Shown one piece after another: positions 46,598 to 57,180 of a DNA stretch of 64,000 nucleotides; position 1 is the stretch's first letter; each line of letters starts with the position of its first letter. Location: assembly GCA_947311845.1 (NCBI GenBank), contig CAMZMU010000040.1, positions 66,521,564 to 66,585,563 of the forward strand. The letters run 5' to 3'. The DNA comes from Poa pratensis (lineage: Eukaryota > Streptophyta > Magnoliopsida > Poales > Poaceae). Position numbers and translations under genes: made by a program. The notes under the pieces were generated by a model, which saw only the letters and a program-made list of their open reading frames with translations, did no database searches and was not told where the DNA came from.

Positions 46598-48172
46598 GTA
46601 TCGACTTTGCTACATTGGTGGTGATGGTCAAGATGATATTGAGTTTGTTTTCTTCGATCAAGTGGGCAAAAAGCTCCTTGGCAAACCACTCATTAGCATT
46701 TTACGTGCTGGCCACTCGAGTAGTACTCCCTGGAAGATATTGTAAACTCCACAAGGGGAGATGCATCGATTCCAATGGAACTAGCTGCTAGATTTGTCGT
46801 GCAAGTGACTTCTAAGAGCTTTGAATCTGAATCTACGAGACCATCTTACCAAGTCCAGAGGATTGATACAGAATTTGGGAAACAGCCACATTCTTCTGCT
46901 CCGAGGTATAGACATGCATTAGGTGTTGCATCATCAAGCCAGTCACCTACTGGACAGTCTCATCTGATGATTGGGTCGCCGGGTGCAGCACCCTCTCCAT
47001 CGACCTGTGTTTCTGCGCTAGAGGATTCATACGACAAAGATGTTAATTACACTTTTTCTCTGTACAACAGCCCATTATGCATCTACATGTTGATTTAGTT
47101 CATTTTACATCTCTGACACTTTCTTCTGATTATTGTATCAGTCTGGCTATATTCTACCAGCTGATAATGCTCCTCCTTCCGTTAACAAGCTTCCAAGTCT
47201 TAGGTACTTATAGCATCTCCTAAAATTCATCCTTATGGTTTAGTGCAATCTTTCCTAATGACATCTCCTAACTTACTTGAACAGGATGAAGGATGTTTCA
47301 TCAGATTCTGCTGCACGAAAGGCTTTATTTCTTGGAGATGTCTCTGGACTCCAGACTAAAAAGGTGTTTGAACTTCACTTCCTCACTCGGCTTATACTTA
47401 TGGATATATATTATGTACACCTAGATATGGGTCTCTCAAAATGCCATCATATGTAATGTCAACATAGCGTGAATTTAAACATCACTTTCCTTGCTGGTTT
47501 TCTTTTTAAAAAGTCAGATGACACACTGCTACTAGACTGATTTTGCTAAGGCCATGAAGTTGTGTATTTTATTTTAGAGCACTCTTTAAAATGACCTTCA
47601 TCTATTACATTGAGCTACTCAAACCGTGGCATATCCCTTAAAACAGTTTCTATCACGGCTTGGATAGACCTTTTGTATGGTTTATTAGGCGATTTGCAAT
47701 TATTATCAAACAACTTTTCTCATTAGTTATTGGACATGCTTGAAAATGTATAAATCGATACCATTATCCAGGATTTACCAATTGGCGCGGATGAGGTTCC
47801 AACGTTGCCAGCTGATGGAACAGATGTGAAGGATCATCTACCACCTACAGATCCAAGTGATCTCGATGCAAGCTCTAAGAATATCAAAAAGTCAGAAGTA
47901 GCTGAAGGGAAGCTGGAAATTGTTATTGCTGATACCACGGCGACTGAAACACTTGAAGAGGAATGTGCCTGTGCCTACGGCGGCAGCTCCCACTGAATCC
48001 CCTGATACCAGGTACCTTTAGGGTTACCGTTGCACAGCCTTATTGGTATTATGGTTATCTTTATCTTCTATGTTCATGTTTAGTTCTGACCTTTTCTTCT
48101 CTTTTTTACTTTAGGCGCAGGGGAAGAGGTGGAGGAGGTGGTGGTAGTCTTGCGAAGAAGACCAAAACCTGA
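46598..48172 (+). pseudogene. Replication protein A-like gene, 3' exons, with two frameshifts
   Basis: Exons are 46598-about 47040, 47142-47203, 47285-47363, 47772-48011 and 48115-48172, all with AG/GT borders. The first encodes an OB-fold end (YRLCYIGGDGQDDIEFVFF, then DQVGKKLLGKPL) as in RPA70-like single-strand DNA-binding proteins. It goes on with VTSKSFESESTRPSYQV and a Ser/Pro-rich linker. The last exon gives RRGRGGGGGG and SLAKKTKT before the stop, a basic tail. A base is missing near 46731 and one is extra near 47965, so the frame breaks twice. The N-terminal OB-folds were not found; they may be lost or in the N gap. It could be a decayed relative of grass RPA1-like genes. Confidence 0.6.
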
Positions 48173-48896
48173 GACCCCCTACAGCGATGCTGCTCCTTAA
48201 GGTCCAACCAGACCGTACCTTTTGATAATTCAGTCCACATAGGTGTCTTCCATTTAATCTGAACTTCGTTACTGCAGGTCGGACCTATTTTGCGTGTACA
48301 AAGTTTACGTCCGTGAATGCCTCACCAATTTGTCATCGGAGATATTTTGGATCCGTCTTCCAGGTCTTGGTTGCTATGTCTCATTGTTAACGTTGTTCAG
48401 GCGAGCTACCTTTCTCTTTTGGAATCGGTGTTAGCTACATGAAACTCATCTGCTGTTTTAAATCATGTCTCCGTATCCACCTTAGATTTAGATGAGTGAT
48501 CTGATGAAAACTTATATATTTGGTACTATTTCCATGTGTGTCTGTAGTATGTGCACCTAGATGGGACTCATGAAGCCATCTTATGTTAAATCAGTGTGCT
48601 ATGGATTTCTTAGTAACTACACTTGTGTACTGAACTGTTTGAAGAGCTTTTGCATGTGTACTTCAACATTGCGTTGGTCTTCCTATTTCTTAAAATTTTG
48701 ATTGTACAGTATGGTTATTGTTGATTTCATACGATCCTTAAGATTTCAGATATGCTTTCAAATCAGTTAGCATCTTATTTTACTTATAAATTTGGATATA
48801 AATCATCATTTTTAGTAATCTGTATACAATGTGACAACCACGGGCAAGAAAATGAAAGATGCGACAAGTGCCGCGCGGTGAGCCGCGCCGTTCGAA
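48173..48896. other. 3' flank of the RPA-like gene
   Basis: This is AT-rich with a 3' UTR-like character. No element end was seen before Helitron 3 begins. Confidence 0.45.
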
Positions 48897-49184
48897 TCTA
48901 GTTACTTCTATAAAGGCCCGTGGAGTACCCGCCTCCTGAGATGGTTTGCCCCTCCCGATCATTTCTGTGCGTGCGATTTCGGCTAAACAGTTAAAATAGC
49001 ATCGTTGTTTCACCAGCCACCATTGGATGCGGTCAAAACTTTTATTACTTCTCTCCAAAGGGGCACAGGCGATGACAGGTGGGTCGCGCAACGCATCGGA
49101 CCCGCAAATCAGTGGCCGAAAAAAATGCTCCCGCGTCTCCCTCATCTCCACTGCGCCCGCAGCGAGACAAAACTCAGCTCCGGC

Positions 49185-50050
49185 TTGGTGAAACCCTAGC
49201 CAATCCCCTCCCATGCTTTTCTCCTCCTCTTCCTTCTTTCTCTCCTACACGAGATGGCGGCGGCAGCAAATCCGCGGCCAGGCTGGGAGAGGCGGCAGGG
49301 CATGGCGGCGGTGGGTGGCCCCGCAGGGCGGAGGAGGGTGGCCGGGTAGGGCGGCGACCGGCTGGGAGAGGCGGCCGGCGGCGGCGGGTGGCTGGGCAGG
49401 GCGGCGGCCGGGCCAGGCTCGGAGAGGCGGCCGTGCCGCGCGCGGCCGGCCGTGGATGACGGCACGGCCGGTGGCCTGGCGGGACAAGGGCGGCGAGGAG
49501 GACGGCGGCCCGGACAGCGGGACAAGGGCTCCGTCACGGCCGACCTGCTCGCAGAGACGGCGGCGGCAGCCTCACCTCCGTTCCGCCCAGGAGGAGCTCG
49601 TGGAGAAGGAGCAGCGGGTAGGCGGCGCATCGAGCCGCAGCCTCTCCCCCAAGGACGGCTCCAACGCTCAAGCTACGCATCCCCTCCCCCCTCCAGACCT
49701 CCAGCTCTCTCTCTCAAGTGGTGCAGCAGCGGCGGCGGCGGGGACAGTAAAGGAGACGAGGAGAAAAGGGCCGGCGGCGGCGCTCTGGTAGCTGCTTCTC
49801 GTTGCCTTGATCCCGCGCAAGATGCAGCACAAGGCGTCGTTTCTGTCCCAAGGTGCTCTCCGTATGAATTCCTTGTTGCCGAACTCTCATCCTTTCTAGG
49901 CATGCCATGGATCTTGCATCCCGTGCAGGTACAGCTCGCTCTCCCATCTTTTGTTCTCCCCACTTCACACAGATTGGTGTTTGATCTTAATTGGTACTGG
50001 TGTGGTTTGGATTTATCCTGATGGTAGGAGATACAGGGAAGGCCTAGCTA
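49185..50050 (+). other. Captured promoter/5' exon segment in Helitron 3
   Basis: AAACCCTAGCCAATCC, a CT-rich leader and ATGGCGGCGGCAGCAAATCC followed by CGCGGCCAGGCTGGGAGAG match the 5' exon region at 39545-39670 closely. The segment is extremely GC-rich with Gly/Arg-rich frames. In frame the ATG gives MAAAANPRPGWE and stays open where the other copy has a stop. It ends near a donor-like site at about 49925. It appears to be a paralogous copy of the neighbouring gene's 5' part. Confidence 0.55.
49512..49571 (+). repeat. 60-bp direct repeat, copy 1 of 2 in Helitron 3
   Basis: GGACAGCGGGACAAGGGCTC to GGCGGCAGCC recurs at 53524-53583 with one C/T difference. The flanks differ on both sides. 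Confidence 0.9.
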
Positions 50051-50500
50051 AGGTTTGAAGAGGATGAGGAGATGGTGGCCTGCACGGCTCCATCAGGATG
50101 CGGCTGCTTGGTTTTCAGGATCATAAGCATCGTCATATTGTAGGCCAAGATCAACACGCTCCCTTCCTTTGGGCCCCTTGCCATCACCCTTGGCTACCTC
50201 TGAGTCTCTCAGGGAACCAAGTAAGGCATCCGTGCATATACTGACAACACATCTAAATTATTTTTCAACATTCATCAGAGTTGATGCAATTTGATTTACT
50301 CTTTTGTGGCATATTTGTTTCTCTTTCAGTGCAATTTCTAAATCTTTGTCTTTCGTAGCACATGCTTCTATTTTATTTTTCATTTTCTACATCCTTCTTC
50401 ACATTTAGTCAAGAGAGCAAGACTTGACCAATTATTGCCATCCATTTATGTGATTGCTTCCTTCAAATGCTTCATAGCTAGGATATATTTTCTTTTTCAG
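50051..50500. other. Noncoding filler in Helitron 3
   Basis: Mixed sequence with no recognised exon. Confidence 0.35.
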
Positions 50501-50501
50501 C

Positions 50502-50620
50502 TTAACTGTGAGGGCCTACACACGGGCACCTCGGAGGGAGAAAAAAGGAAAATGATGTGGCGCGGGGGAGACCGACGACGGCAACAACACATCGATGAGC
50601 TCGACGAGGTGTCGGGCTAG
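50502..50620 (+). other. Exon-like segment in Helitron 3
   Basis: After TTTTTCAG the frame reads LNCEGLHTGTSEGEKRKMMW and ends in a stop after ELDEVSG. It is charged and codon-like; the product was not recognised. Confidence 0.25.
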
Positions 50621-51358
50621 AGCTAGCCTTTGGGAGCGCGGCATTGGGTCTGTCGTGAGCATGCCTAGAATCTGCAACTTTTATACACATCTACAACACA
50701 GGTATGTTCTTTTGGTTGGATTTCTCTTCATTTAGATGTGATTTCTTTTGAGACGTGTCGAGCATTTTGTTGGTTCTACTAGCAGGAGAGATCTGAGTAT
50801 TGCCTACACTGCAGGTCATATCCTTTTTTTTCTGATATTTTAGCAACTACAGCGCCATACAGGATTGAAGCTTCTGGCTGCACCTCTTGGGTGAGCTCCT
50901 CCTTCTATCCTTTGCCCCTAACCCCTAATTATTCTTCTCAACATTGAGGCTAATTATGCTGCATATTTTGTATATAATTTCTGATATATTCAGTTGTGGC
51001 TTATATGGCAAGTACGGCTTCCTGGGAATTAATTCTCAAGAAATGTATTTTCATATTTACCCTTTTTCCGTATCCTGGATGGTTGTTTAGATTATTTGGG
51101 TGCATGCCCTCTGTAGAAAAAATGTGTTTCGGAGCTGATGCTTACTCCTCTTGGCAGAGAAAAAAACATTTGCAGTACTTACCATCACCAATGGAAGATT
51201 CATGCTCTTCTCTGATCTTGTACGAGCAACATATTAGTTGTGTATCTTTCTTTTCAATTTTTGAAATTCAATTTGCAGAACAGTGCTACATATTTTGGAT
51301 TATAATCAGATCTTTGAGAGAAACTGTGTCTTGTTTAGAGAAATATTGGCGATATAAT

Positions 51359-51545
51359 TTTCCAAATATAACTGAACATATGAAGCACTTGTGGTGTAGC
51401 TGATAGTCTTTTGTTCGGCATGTAGAAAAGTCCCCTATTTTTCCAGTCACTATTTGAACACATGCTTTTATAGTTATCCAGATATAACTGAACATCTGAA
51501 TCACCTATTTTGTGGCTGATGTGCTTTTGTTCGACATGTAGACAT
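51359..51545 (+). repeat. Local duplication of about 120-bp period in Helitron 3
   Basis: AATATAACTGAACATATGAA ... CTTTTGTTCGGCATGTAG near 51363-51425 recurs as GATATAACTGAACATCTGAA ... CTTTTGTTCGACATGTAG near 51481-51542. Confidence 0.75.
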
Positions 51546-52803
51546 GTTCGTCGGCGCTCCTGGCCTCCCAACTAGGCCACTCCTCCCTCGCCAACAACCA
51601 ATGGCCGGCAAAGACTCCCGATGACCAGTGAAGCTAGCTGCAAACAAAGACACATGACTTTGTTTTGGGTCAACGTCATGCTCTGCTTAAGCTTGCAGGT
51701 TGAGACCTGACTACCTGAGACCTTCCTTCTCTCACTGTTTTTTCTTTTCCTCTCTGAACCATTAGTCCTTGCTTAGAGATAAGTGCAAGCGGTAGCTAAT
51801 TTTAATCTGGATAGTTATGCTAGAAAGTATGGTCCGTGATAATTTTTAAGGTAAGCGATGCTCCAGAAATTATCCCAGTTAATTTATATAGGTTTGTAAA
51901 TTAGTAGCTAATGCAGATAGCTACCGTGTGTCAGTTGGACACTGCAGCCTCGATGTTAGTACCAATATTACTTAACATACAAGATAACAAAATTAGAAAC
52001 CATCCCAGTTAATGTAGGTTCGTTTTGTTGCTTTCTTTTTTTGATAATACCGTACCACTGCTGAATTTCTTATACAAATAATGTAACAGATAAACTCAAT
52101 TCATATTTGGAGTAGAGATGTACCATATGACACCTACCGAGTCACAATTTTGATATGGAAGTGAGTATTTGATTAATATAGAATGAAGCACAAATGTATC
52201 TTAAAGATAATCTGGAGTACACCATTTGCTTTCAAAATTGGCCATCAGTAGCTACTCTGTTCCGTAATGAACTTAGGAAATTAAGCATATTCCGTCCTGT
52301 AACGAACTTGGAAAATAAACTCACTCATATGCTCAGTAGCTTGCTTATATGCTCTGAGTTTGCTTGCTTTATAGGCTTGGATTGAAAATAAAACATACTC
52401 TGCAGCATATATTTTCTAGACTCCTGCAAGTTATTTGGTGCTACTCACTGGATATACACTGAATCTTGTGGGTGTTTGTGCTGCTGACCCTGCTCCACCC
52501 TGCAGCTTCCATCTCCTGCTCCATCACGAGGGGGTCATGCCGTAGTACTTGTTTGCGATGCCCCGACCTTCCTCAACCATGCGGAGGACGCGTCGCTGCT
52601 GCATTTTCGGTACGCCCCAGCTCTGCTCTCCCTGATGTAGCAATGTTTTAAGTGATGCTCATATGCTTTGCAAGGGCGGTGTATATGATGTTCTGGTCCA
52701 CAGTGTTCCGGTACTGATGCGCTACATAGGAAATAATCTATGTCCCTGCACTTTCCATAGGGAATTTTCTTTAGTGACAACCTGATCCATATTATTTGGT
52801 TAG
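51546..52803. other. Noncoding filler in Helitron 3
   Basis: No convincing exon was identified. A GC-richer patch at 52490-52640 has no recognisable product. Confidence 0.35.
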
Positions 52804-53070
52804 GTACCGGATCTGTTATGTTGCTACAAATGATGGTGGTGAAATTGAGCGGGCCTTCTTTAATAGCAAGGACAAGGATATTATTGGTAAGCCACTATCA
52901 TTTTTGTTTTGTCCGCCATTTTCGTGCATTGGTCCTAATAGGCAGGTTGCTGTTCTTTTTCTTTGACAGCCAAATTGCACCTCTTTATACCATTTGCTTA
53001 TGTGGTCACAAATTCTATAGCTACACAAGCAGTTCTGAAAACCAGGATGTGAAGACTATATATATGGCAG
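52804..53070 (+). pseudogene. RPA-like exon pair captured in Helitron 3
   Basis: 52804-52886, between TTAG and GTAAGC, reads YRICYVATNDGGEIERAFF and then NSKDKDIIG. It corresponds to the OB-fold exon at 46598 (YRLCYIGGDGQDDIEFVFF). 52970-53070, between GACAG and GTATTT, reads QIAPLYTICLCGHKFYSYTS and on to IYMAG, and may be a further exon of the same or another captured gene. Only scraps remain, so it is not functional. It is diverged from the neighbouring locus, so it is a paralogue and not a recent copy. Confidence 0.5.
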
Positions 53071-53523
53071 GTATTTTCCTTCCCAATGTTTGACAAAGTT
53101 TCTCCGAATATGCATTTTTCTCATCCAATTTTATCCTATATGCTGAACTCATTAAATCTTAAGGTTAAACAAAGCAGGGGATCTTTCTTTTCAGATAATT
53201 GATCATGTGGCTATGCACGTGCTCTGCTAGAGCTGTGGTTACCAAATTGGATCATATATTCATTTGTTACGTAACATGACAGGCCCAAACTTTGGGCAGA
53301 CTTGGGTATGAGATAACATAATTATCACTGTTACTTTATTTTGTATAGTTGTATTGCTATTTTCCTCTCTCTGTACCGCCATCAAGCATTGCTTGCTGGA
53401 AGTCGTTTCCTTCTGGTTTAGGCAATCACCCACCTCCCTCCTGGAAAGTGATGATGAGCCTGTTAGTGCTAGAGTTATAATTGTATGAGCTATTTTATTA
53501 CCTGCAATCACCCACCTTCTTCT
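53071..53523. other. Intron-like sequence in Helitron 3 related to the neighbouring locus
   Basis: 53340-53430 (CATTGCTTGCTGGAAGTCG and so on) resembles 41825-41880 of the RPA-like locus. No ORF is present. Confidence 0.4.
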
Positions 53524-53583
53524 GGACAGCGGGACAAGGGCTCCGTCACGGCCGACCTGTTCGCAGAGACGGCGGCGGCAGCC
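53524..53583 (+). repeat. 60-bp direct repeat, copy 2 of 2 in Helitron 3
   Basis: 59 of 60 bases match 49512-49571. GC-rich exon-like sequence continues to about 53650 and differs from copy 1 after GGCAGCC. Confidence 0.9.
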
Positions 53584-54129
53584 AGCGACGGCGGCTGCTG
53601 GACGACGGGACCTTCCCGAGGTGGGCTACACGTCCGCTCCTCTCCTAGGTCATCCTCTACCTACAGGTTCGTCCTACTCCTCTTCTGTCTCTCTCCACTT
53701 TCCCATCCTTTACAATATCAAGCACCAACAGATCCTTTTAGTATGTCCCAAGTTTGAGATTTAAAGGGGATGATATTCTAGGTTTTCTTTCGTGCGTCCC
53801 CAAGCTGATTTATTGTCCTGCTGGAGGAGGAGGCCTGCTGGAGCTCGCCCCCAAGCTAGGGTTGCAGGTCGGGGATTGGAGAGTGCAGAAGAAGGTGGCT
53901 CGGGTGCAGCTTTCTTCCCCTCGTGCTGATGCTGCTCAAAACTGCATCTGGATGACAGCAGAGAGCAGAGATCCACATGACCGATGCGTTCGTTCTTGTT
54001 CTCCTTCTCCGTTCAAGGTGATTTATTGTCCTTCTTGCTCTGTGATGACTGTTTCTCTTGGACTTGCAGAGAGATTGGAGCCAGCTCCATGAAGTCAAGA
54101 TCTGCATATATATATTTGGATGTGTATTA
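53584..54129. other. Mixed GC-rich and AT-rich filler in Helitron 3
   Basis: Contains a donor-like site near 53665 and a Leu/Gly-rich frame at 53754-54092 with no recognised product. Confidence 0.35.
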
Positions 54130-54345
54130 CCAGTTTTTATTTTTCTGGTCATATACTCCATATATATGCATAGTTGGAGTTCTGAATTTATTTGGCCTTG
54201 AACTGTTGATGTTGATGATGATCTGCTGTTGTTTTTTGCAGCTTTGACATGAATTTGAGCAAGCAGAAGAGTAACAGAAGGTGTTTTTGTTTGCAGATTT
54301 GACATGGATTTGGCCATTACTCTAAAACTGCTGTGTTGGAGGTGA
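54130..54345 (+). repeat. Duplicated segment, copy 1 (second copy 55628-55860)
   Basis: TTTTTATTTTTCTGGTCATA, TTGCAG..TTGACATGAATTTG and TTGACATGGATTTG..CCATTA phrases recur in the same order 1.5 kb downstream, with small indels. Confidence 0.85.
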
Positions 54346-54915
54346 CCTGCTACCAACCCTTTGCAAAGGTGACCTGCTACCAATCCTCTCTCTCTGGTTT
54401 GTCCTGTGCGCTGGTTTAACGCTGCAAAATATTCTTACATTTATCTAATATCTAATAATGCATATGAAGACTTTAGTTTGACTATATTTAGTTTCATCTC
54501 CATGGCAGTCCAGTGCCAACGTGAGCTAATCTTATTGTATTTCTGAACTCCCAGGTCAACAGGCACCTCCCTTCAATGCTTAACCGGTTCTTAGGTTGTT
54601 GGCGCACCTAAAATTTTAATACTGTGATTGTGCCCACTTTGCTAACTCATTATATATGTAGAATATATTGGATTAGCTTGTCCTTAAATTCTTTATGCAT
54701 CTACTTATGCAGGGTTCATTGCAATGTATGCCATTCTTGCAAGCTGAGGTATGGTAAGTTGGTGCCTTCTATAACTGTCCAGTATATTGCATTTTATATT
54801 TTGTTTTAGCCTACTCGTTTTGATTCTGCATGTTTAATTTGACTCCTCCCTATTTCTCAACAATAGTATTATACTTTTTTCTTTCTGACTCATTATCCAG
54901 CATCCATCTAAGAGT

Positions 54916-55000
54916 TACTACCTCTGTCTAAAATTATAAGACGTTTTGGTAGTCTCTTTTGGCTTACCAAAACATCTTATAAATTGGGACGGAGGTAGTA
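54916..55000. mobile_element. Small Stowaway-type MITE (81 bp plus TA duplicates)
   Basis: TA at 54916-54917 and 54999-55000 flank CTACCTCTGTCTAAAATTAT and the complementary GGACGGAGGTAG end. The inner arms CGTTTTGGTA / TACCAAAACA pair, making a near-perfect hairpin. Confidence 0.85.
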
Positions 55001-55627
55001 CTTATTTGTTTTTTTAATCTTTCTCCAGTTTCTAAATGATTGCTACTTAATTCGAGGGTCTCTGTTTTATATGAATGGAGAAGGGGGTTGCTTAAATATA
55101 TAGAAACAAGGAAGAGAAAAGGCCAGAATATTATTGCGAAAGCACACCCTTTTTAGAGCAGCAAGATTCATCTAGAAATAAGCTGCTTCTTGATGTTGGT
55201 CTTTGGTTTGCTCACAGCTTTAAGGTGCATATGCTGCATACCAAACATTTCCTTGTTATAGGACTCGGTTCTGTTCTCTGTGAGATATTTAATTGTTGGA
55301 AATTTATTAGAAACTTTGTTGCCTTGCCTCTTGTTGGACTATTCAAGCAGTAATCAATTTACTTACTCATTTCATATATGCATTATAGGATCATCTGTCT
55401 GCCTCTAGATTAACATATTCTATCTACTAACTGGTATTATGCTAGCCAGTTAATTACTCTGCTTTTTTTCCCAGTGTAGCCTGGCGATGGAAGACCCTGG
55501 CAATGGTTCTTGAAGGTGAGGTAGATGAGCCAAGCTGAGATAATCTTATTGTATTTATGAAGAGTTGATTTTGCCATCTATAATTTCGTATTTAGTTTAG
55601 CTTTGGGCTGAAAATGGTAGTATTAGC

Positions 55628-55860
55628 TATTTTTTATTTTTCTGGTCATATACTCCATATATGCATATTTGGAGTTCCGAATTGATTTGGCCTTAAAACT
55701 GCTTGTGTTGATGTTGATTTGCTGTTGTTTGTTGCAGCGTTGACATGAATTTGAGCTAGAAGAGTAACAAGAAGGTGATTTGGATGTAGGTGATTTTTTT
55801 TGCAGCTTGGACATGGATTTGACCATTATTCTAAAACTGCTGGTTGGAAGAGGTTGAATT
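55628..55860 (+). repeat. Duplicated segment, copy 2 (first copy 54130-54345)
   Basis: Same phrases as copy 1. The sequence GAATTTTCCATCTATAATTTCG next to it also occurs as GATTTTGCCATCTATAATTTCG at 55567, so this region duplicated more than once. Confidence 0.8.
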
Positions 55861-56156
55861 TTCCATCTATAATTTCGTTTTAGTTTAGCTCTGGGCTGAA
55901 AATGGTAGCTAATTGTTATGCTCATGGAGTGCTTGATTAACTGTTTGCAGGAAGTTCTGATGGTGGAAACCTTGTTATGCATCATTTGCTGATTCTATGT
56001 GTAGATTATTCTCTGTTGAAGCTCTGATGTCGATAGCAACATGGTATGATCCGCATCTCCTTCAACTTCTGGTTTGGAACAATCTCATCTCCTATTTGCT
56101 ACACATCATTTTGTTGATTGACCAACTCTAGATGATTCTTCGGTGCCTTGTGCAGA

Positions 56157-56321
56157 CTTCTCATTCTAGGCTTCATATCTATTCTGCTTAGCGTATCAAA
56201 TGATGCATATGAAGGACGATATTGTGACCGAGCAACCGGCAGAAATGGTTTATGTGCGTTGAGTGAATTAGCTGTGCTGCTGGTTAGAATTGTTTGGGAG
56301 AACTGGGATAGTGAACATGAA
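56157..56321 (+). other. Exon-like segment in Helitron 3 (hydrophobic start)
   Basis: From an acceptor (TTGTGCAG) to a donor (GAAG|GTAAAT) the frame reads LLILGFISILLSVSNDAYEG and continues to ENWDSEHEG. The first 14 residues recall the LMLLGFISLLLTV helix of plant MLO proteins, but the rest does not fit. A captured exon is likely; its identity is not established. Confidence 0.3.
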
Positions 56322-57069
56322 GGTAAATTATCAGTTTCTCAAGTATTTTTGTTGCATTTTGGTTCATCGTGAAAATAATTCCTGCATGGCTCATTTGTTT
56401 CTGGAACATTGTGTCAACAGTTTATATAGACTGCTTGTTAGATCATTTCAAACACCTTTGTGGTAATTAATTTTGACTCTGGTTTAAATGGCAAGGTCGG
56501 TAAACTAGCAGCGAAGGTGGGGAGGTATCTCACAGCCTTTCCAACGAGGTATATTTACATATGTTTATATGATTTCTATTCAGTTCTGCAGTAGCATACC
56601 ATATTGTCCTGTTTTTCAAAAATCATGGCTACAGGATTGTTTGTTGTGCTCTCGGTCAATAAAAGGCCTTTTGATTGATCATGTATGAATGTTAAGGATT
56701 TCTATTTTGTTTGGACCACTCTATTATGGATTTATTCTGCTTGGAAGTTTCCTCTGCTCATCCTCACAGTTTCAGTTGCTTTAATCAATGCATCCATTTA
56801 TTTTTCGCAGGTATGGTCCTGCGCGTGAAGCCATCAACTAATCTGGGCACTTTCTGCGAGTTTTTTCATGAACGAGAAGGGCAGCAGTCAGAGGTTAGAG
56901 CCCTTCTTCTCTTCTCAGCAAATCAAGTGAGGAAAGTGAGCTTTCTTGGTTTGCCCCGCTAGCCACCTCCTATGACAGATTTACCTCGCGCTTGGTCTTT
57001 TTAGTTGGCGATGTGCTTGAAACCATGGTACCAAAATGATTAGGCATTGCAATTGTCTAAGAAATTTCA

Positions 57070-57180
57070 GCTAAATGACAGGGAAAGTGGAGCAGCGGGT
57101 GCTGGTGGTGACCTCATGCGTGAGCAGGACGACTCTGCTGGGTTGGCCAACTTCGTGTTCGCCGATGCCGGCGAGCGAGG
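57070..57180 (+). other. Exon-like segment in Helitron 3
   Basis: Between TTTCAG and GAG|GTAAGG the frame reads LNDRESGAAGAGGDLMREQD and on to FADAGERG. It is GC-richer than its surroundings. The product was not recognised. Confidence 0.35.

Noticed and set aside
49196..49791. Several long overlapping ORFs on both strands
   Set aside because: They exist because stop codons are rare in this very GC-rich segment. Only the plus frame starting at MAAAANPRPG has support, from the related copy at 39634.
52466..52651. Cys-rich peptide as a possible secreted protein
   Set aside because: Short frame with no supporting splice sites or family motif. It is not distinguishable from chance.
56157..56321. 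Naming this block an MLO exon
   Set aside because: Only about 14 hydrophobic residues resemble MLO; the remaining 40 do not.
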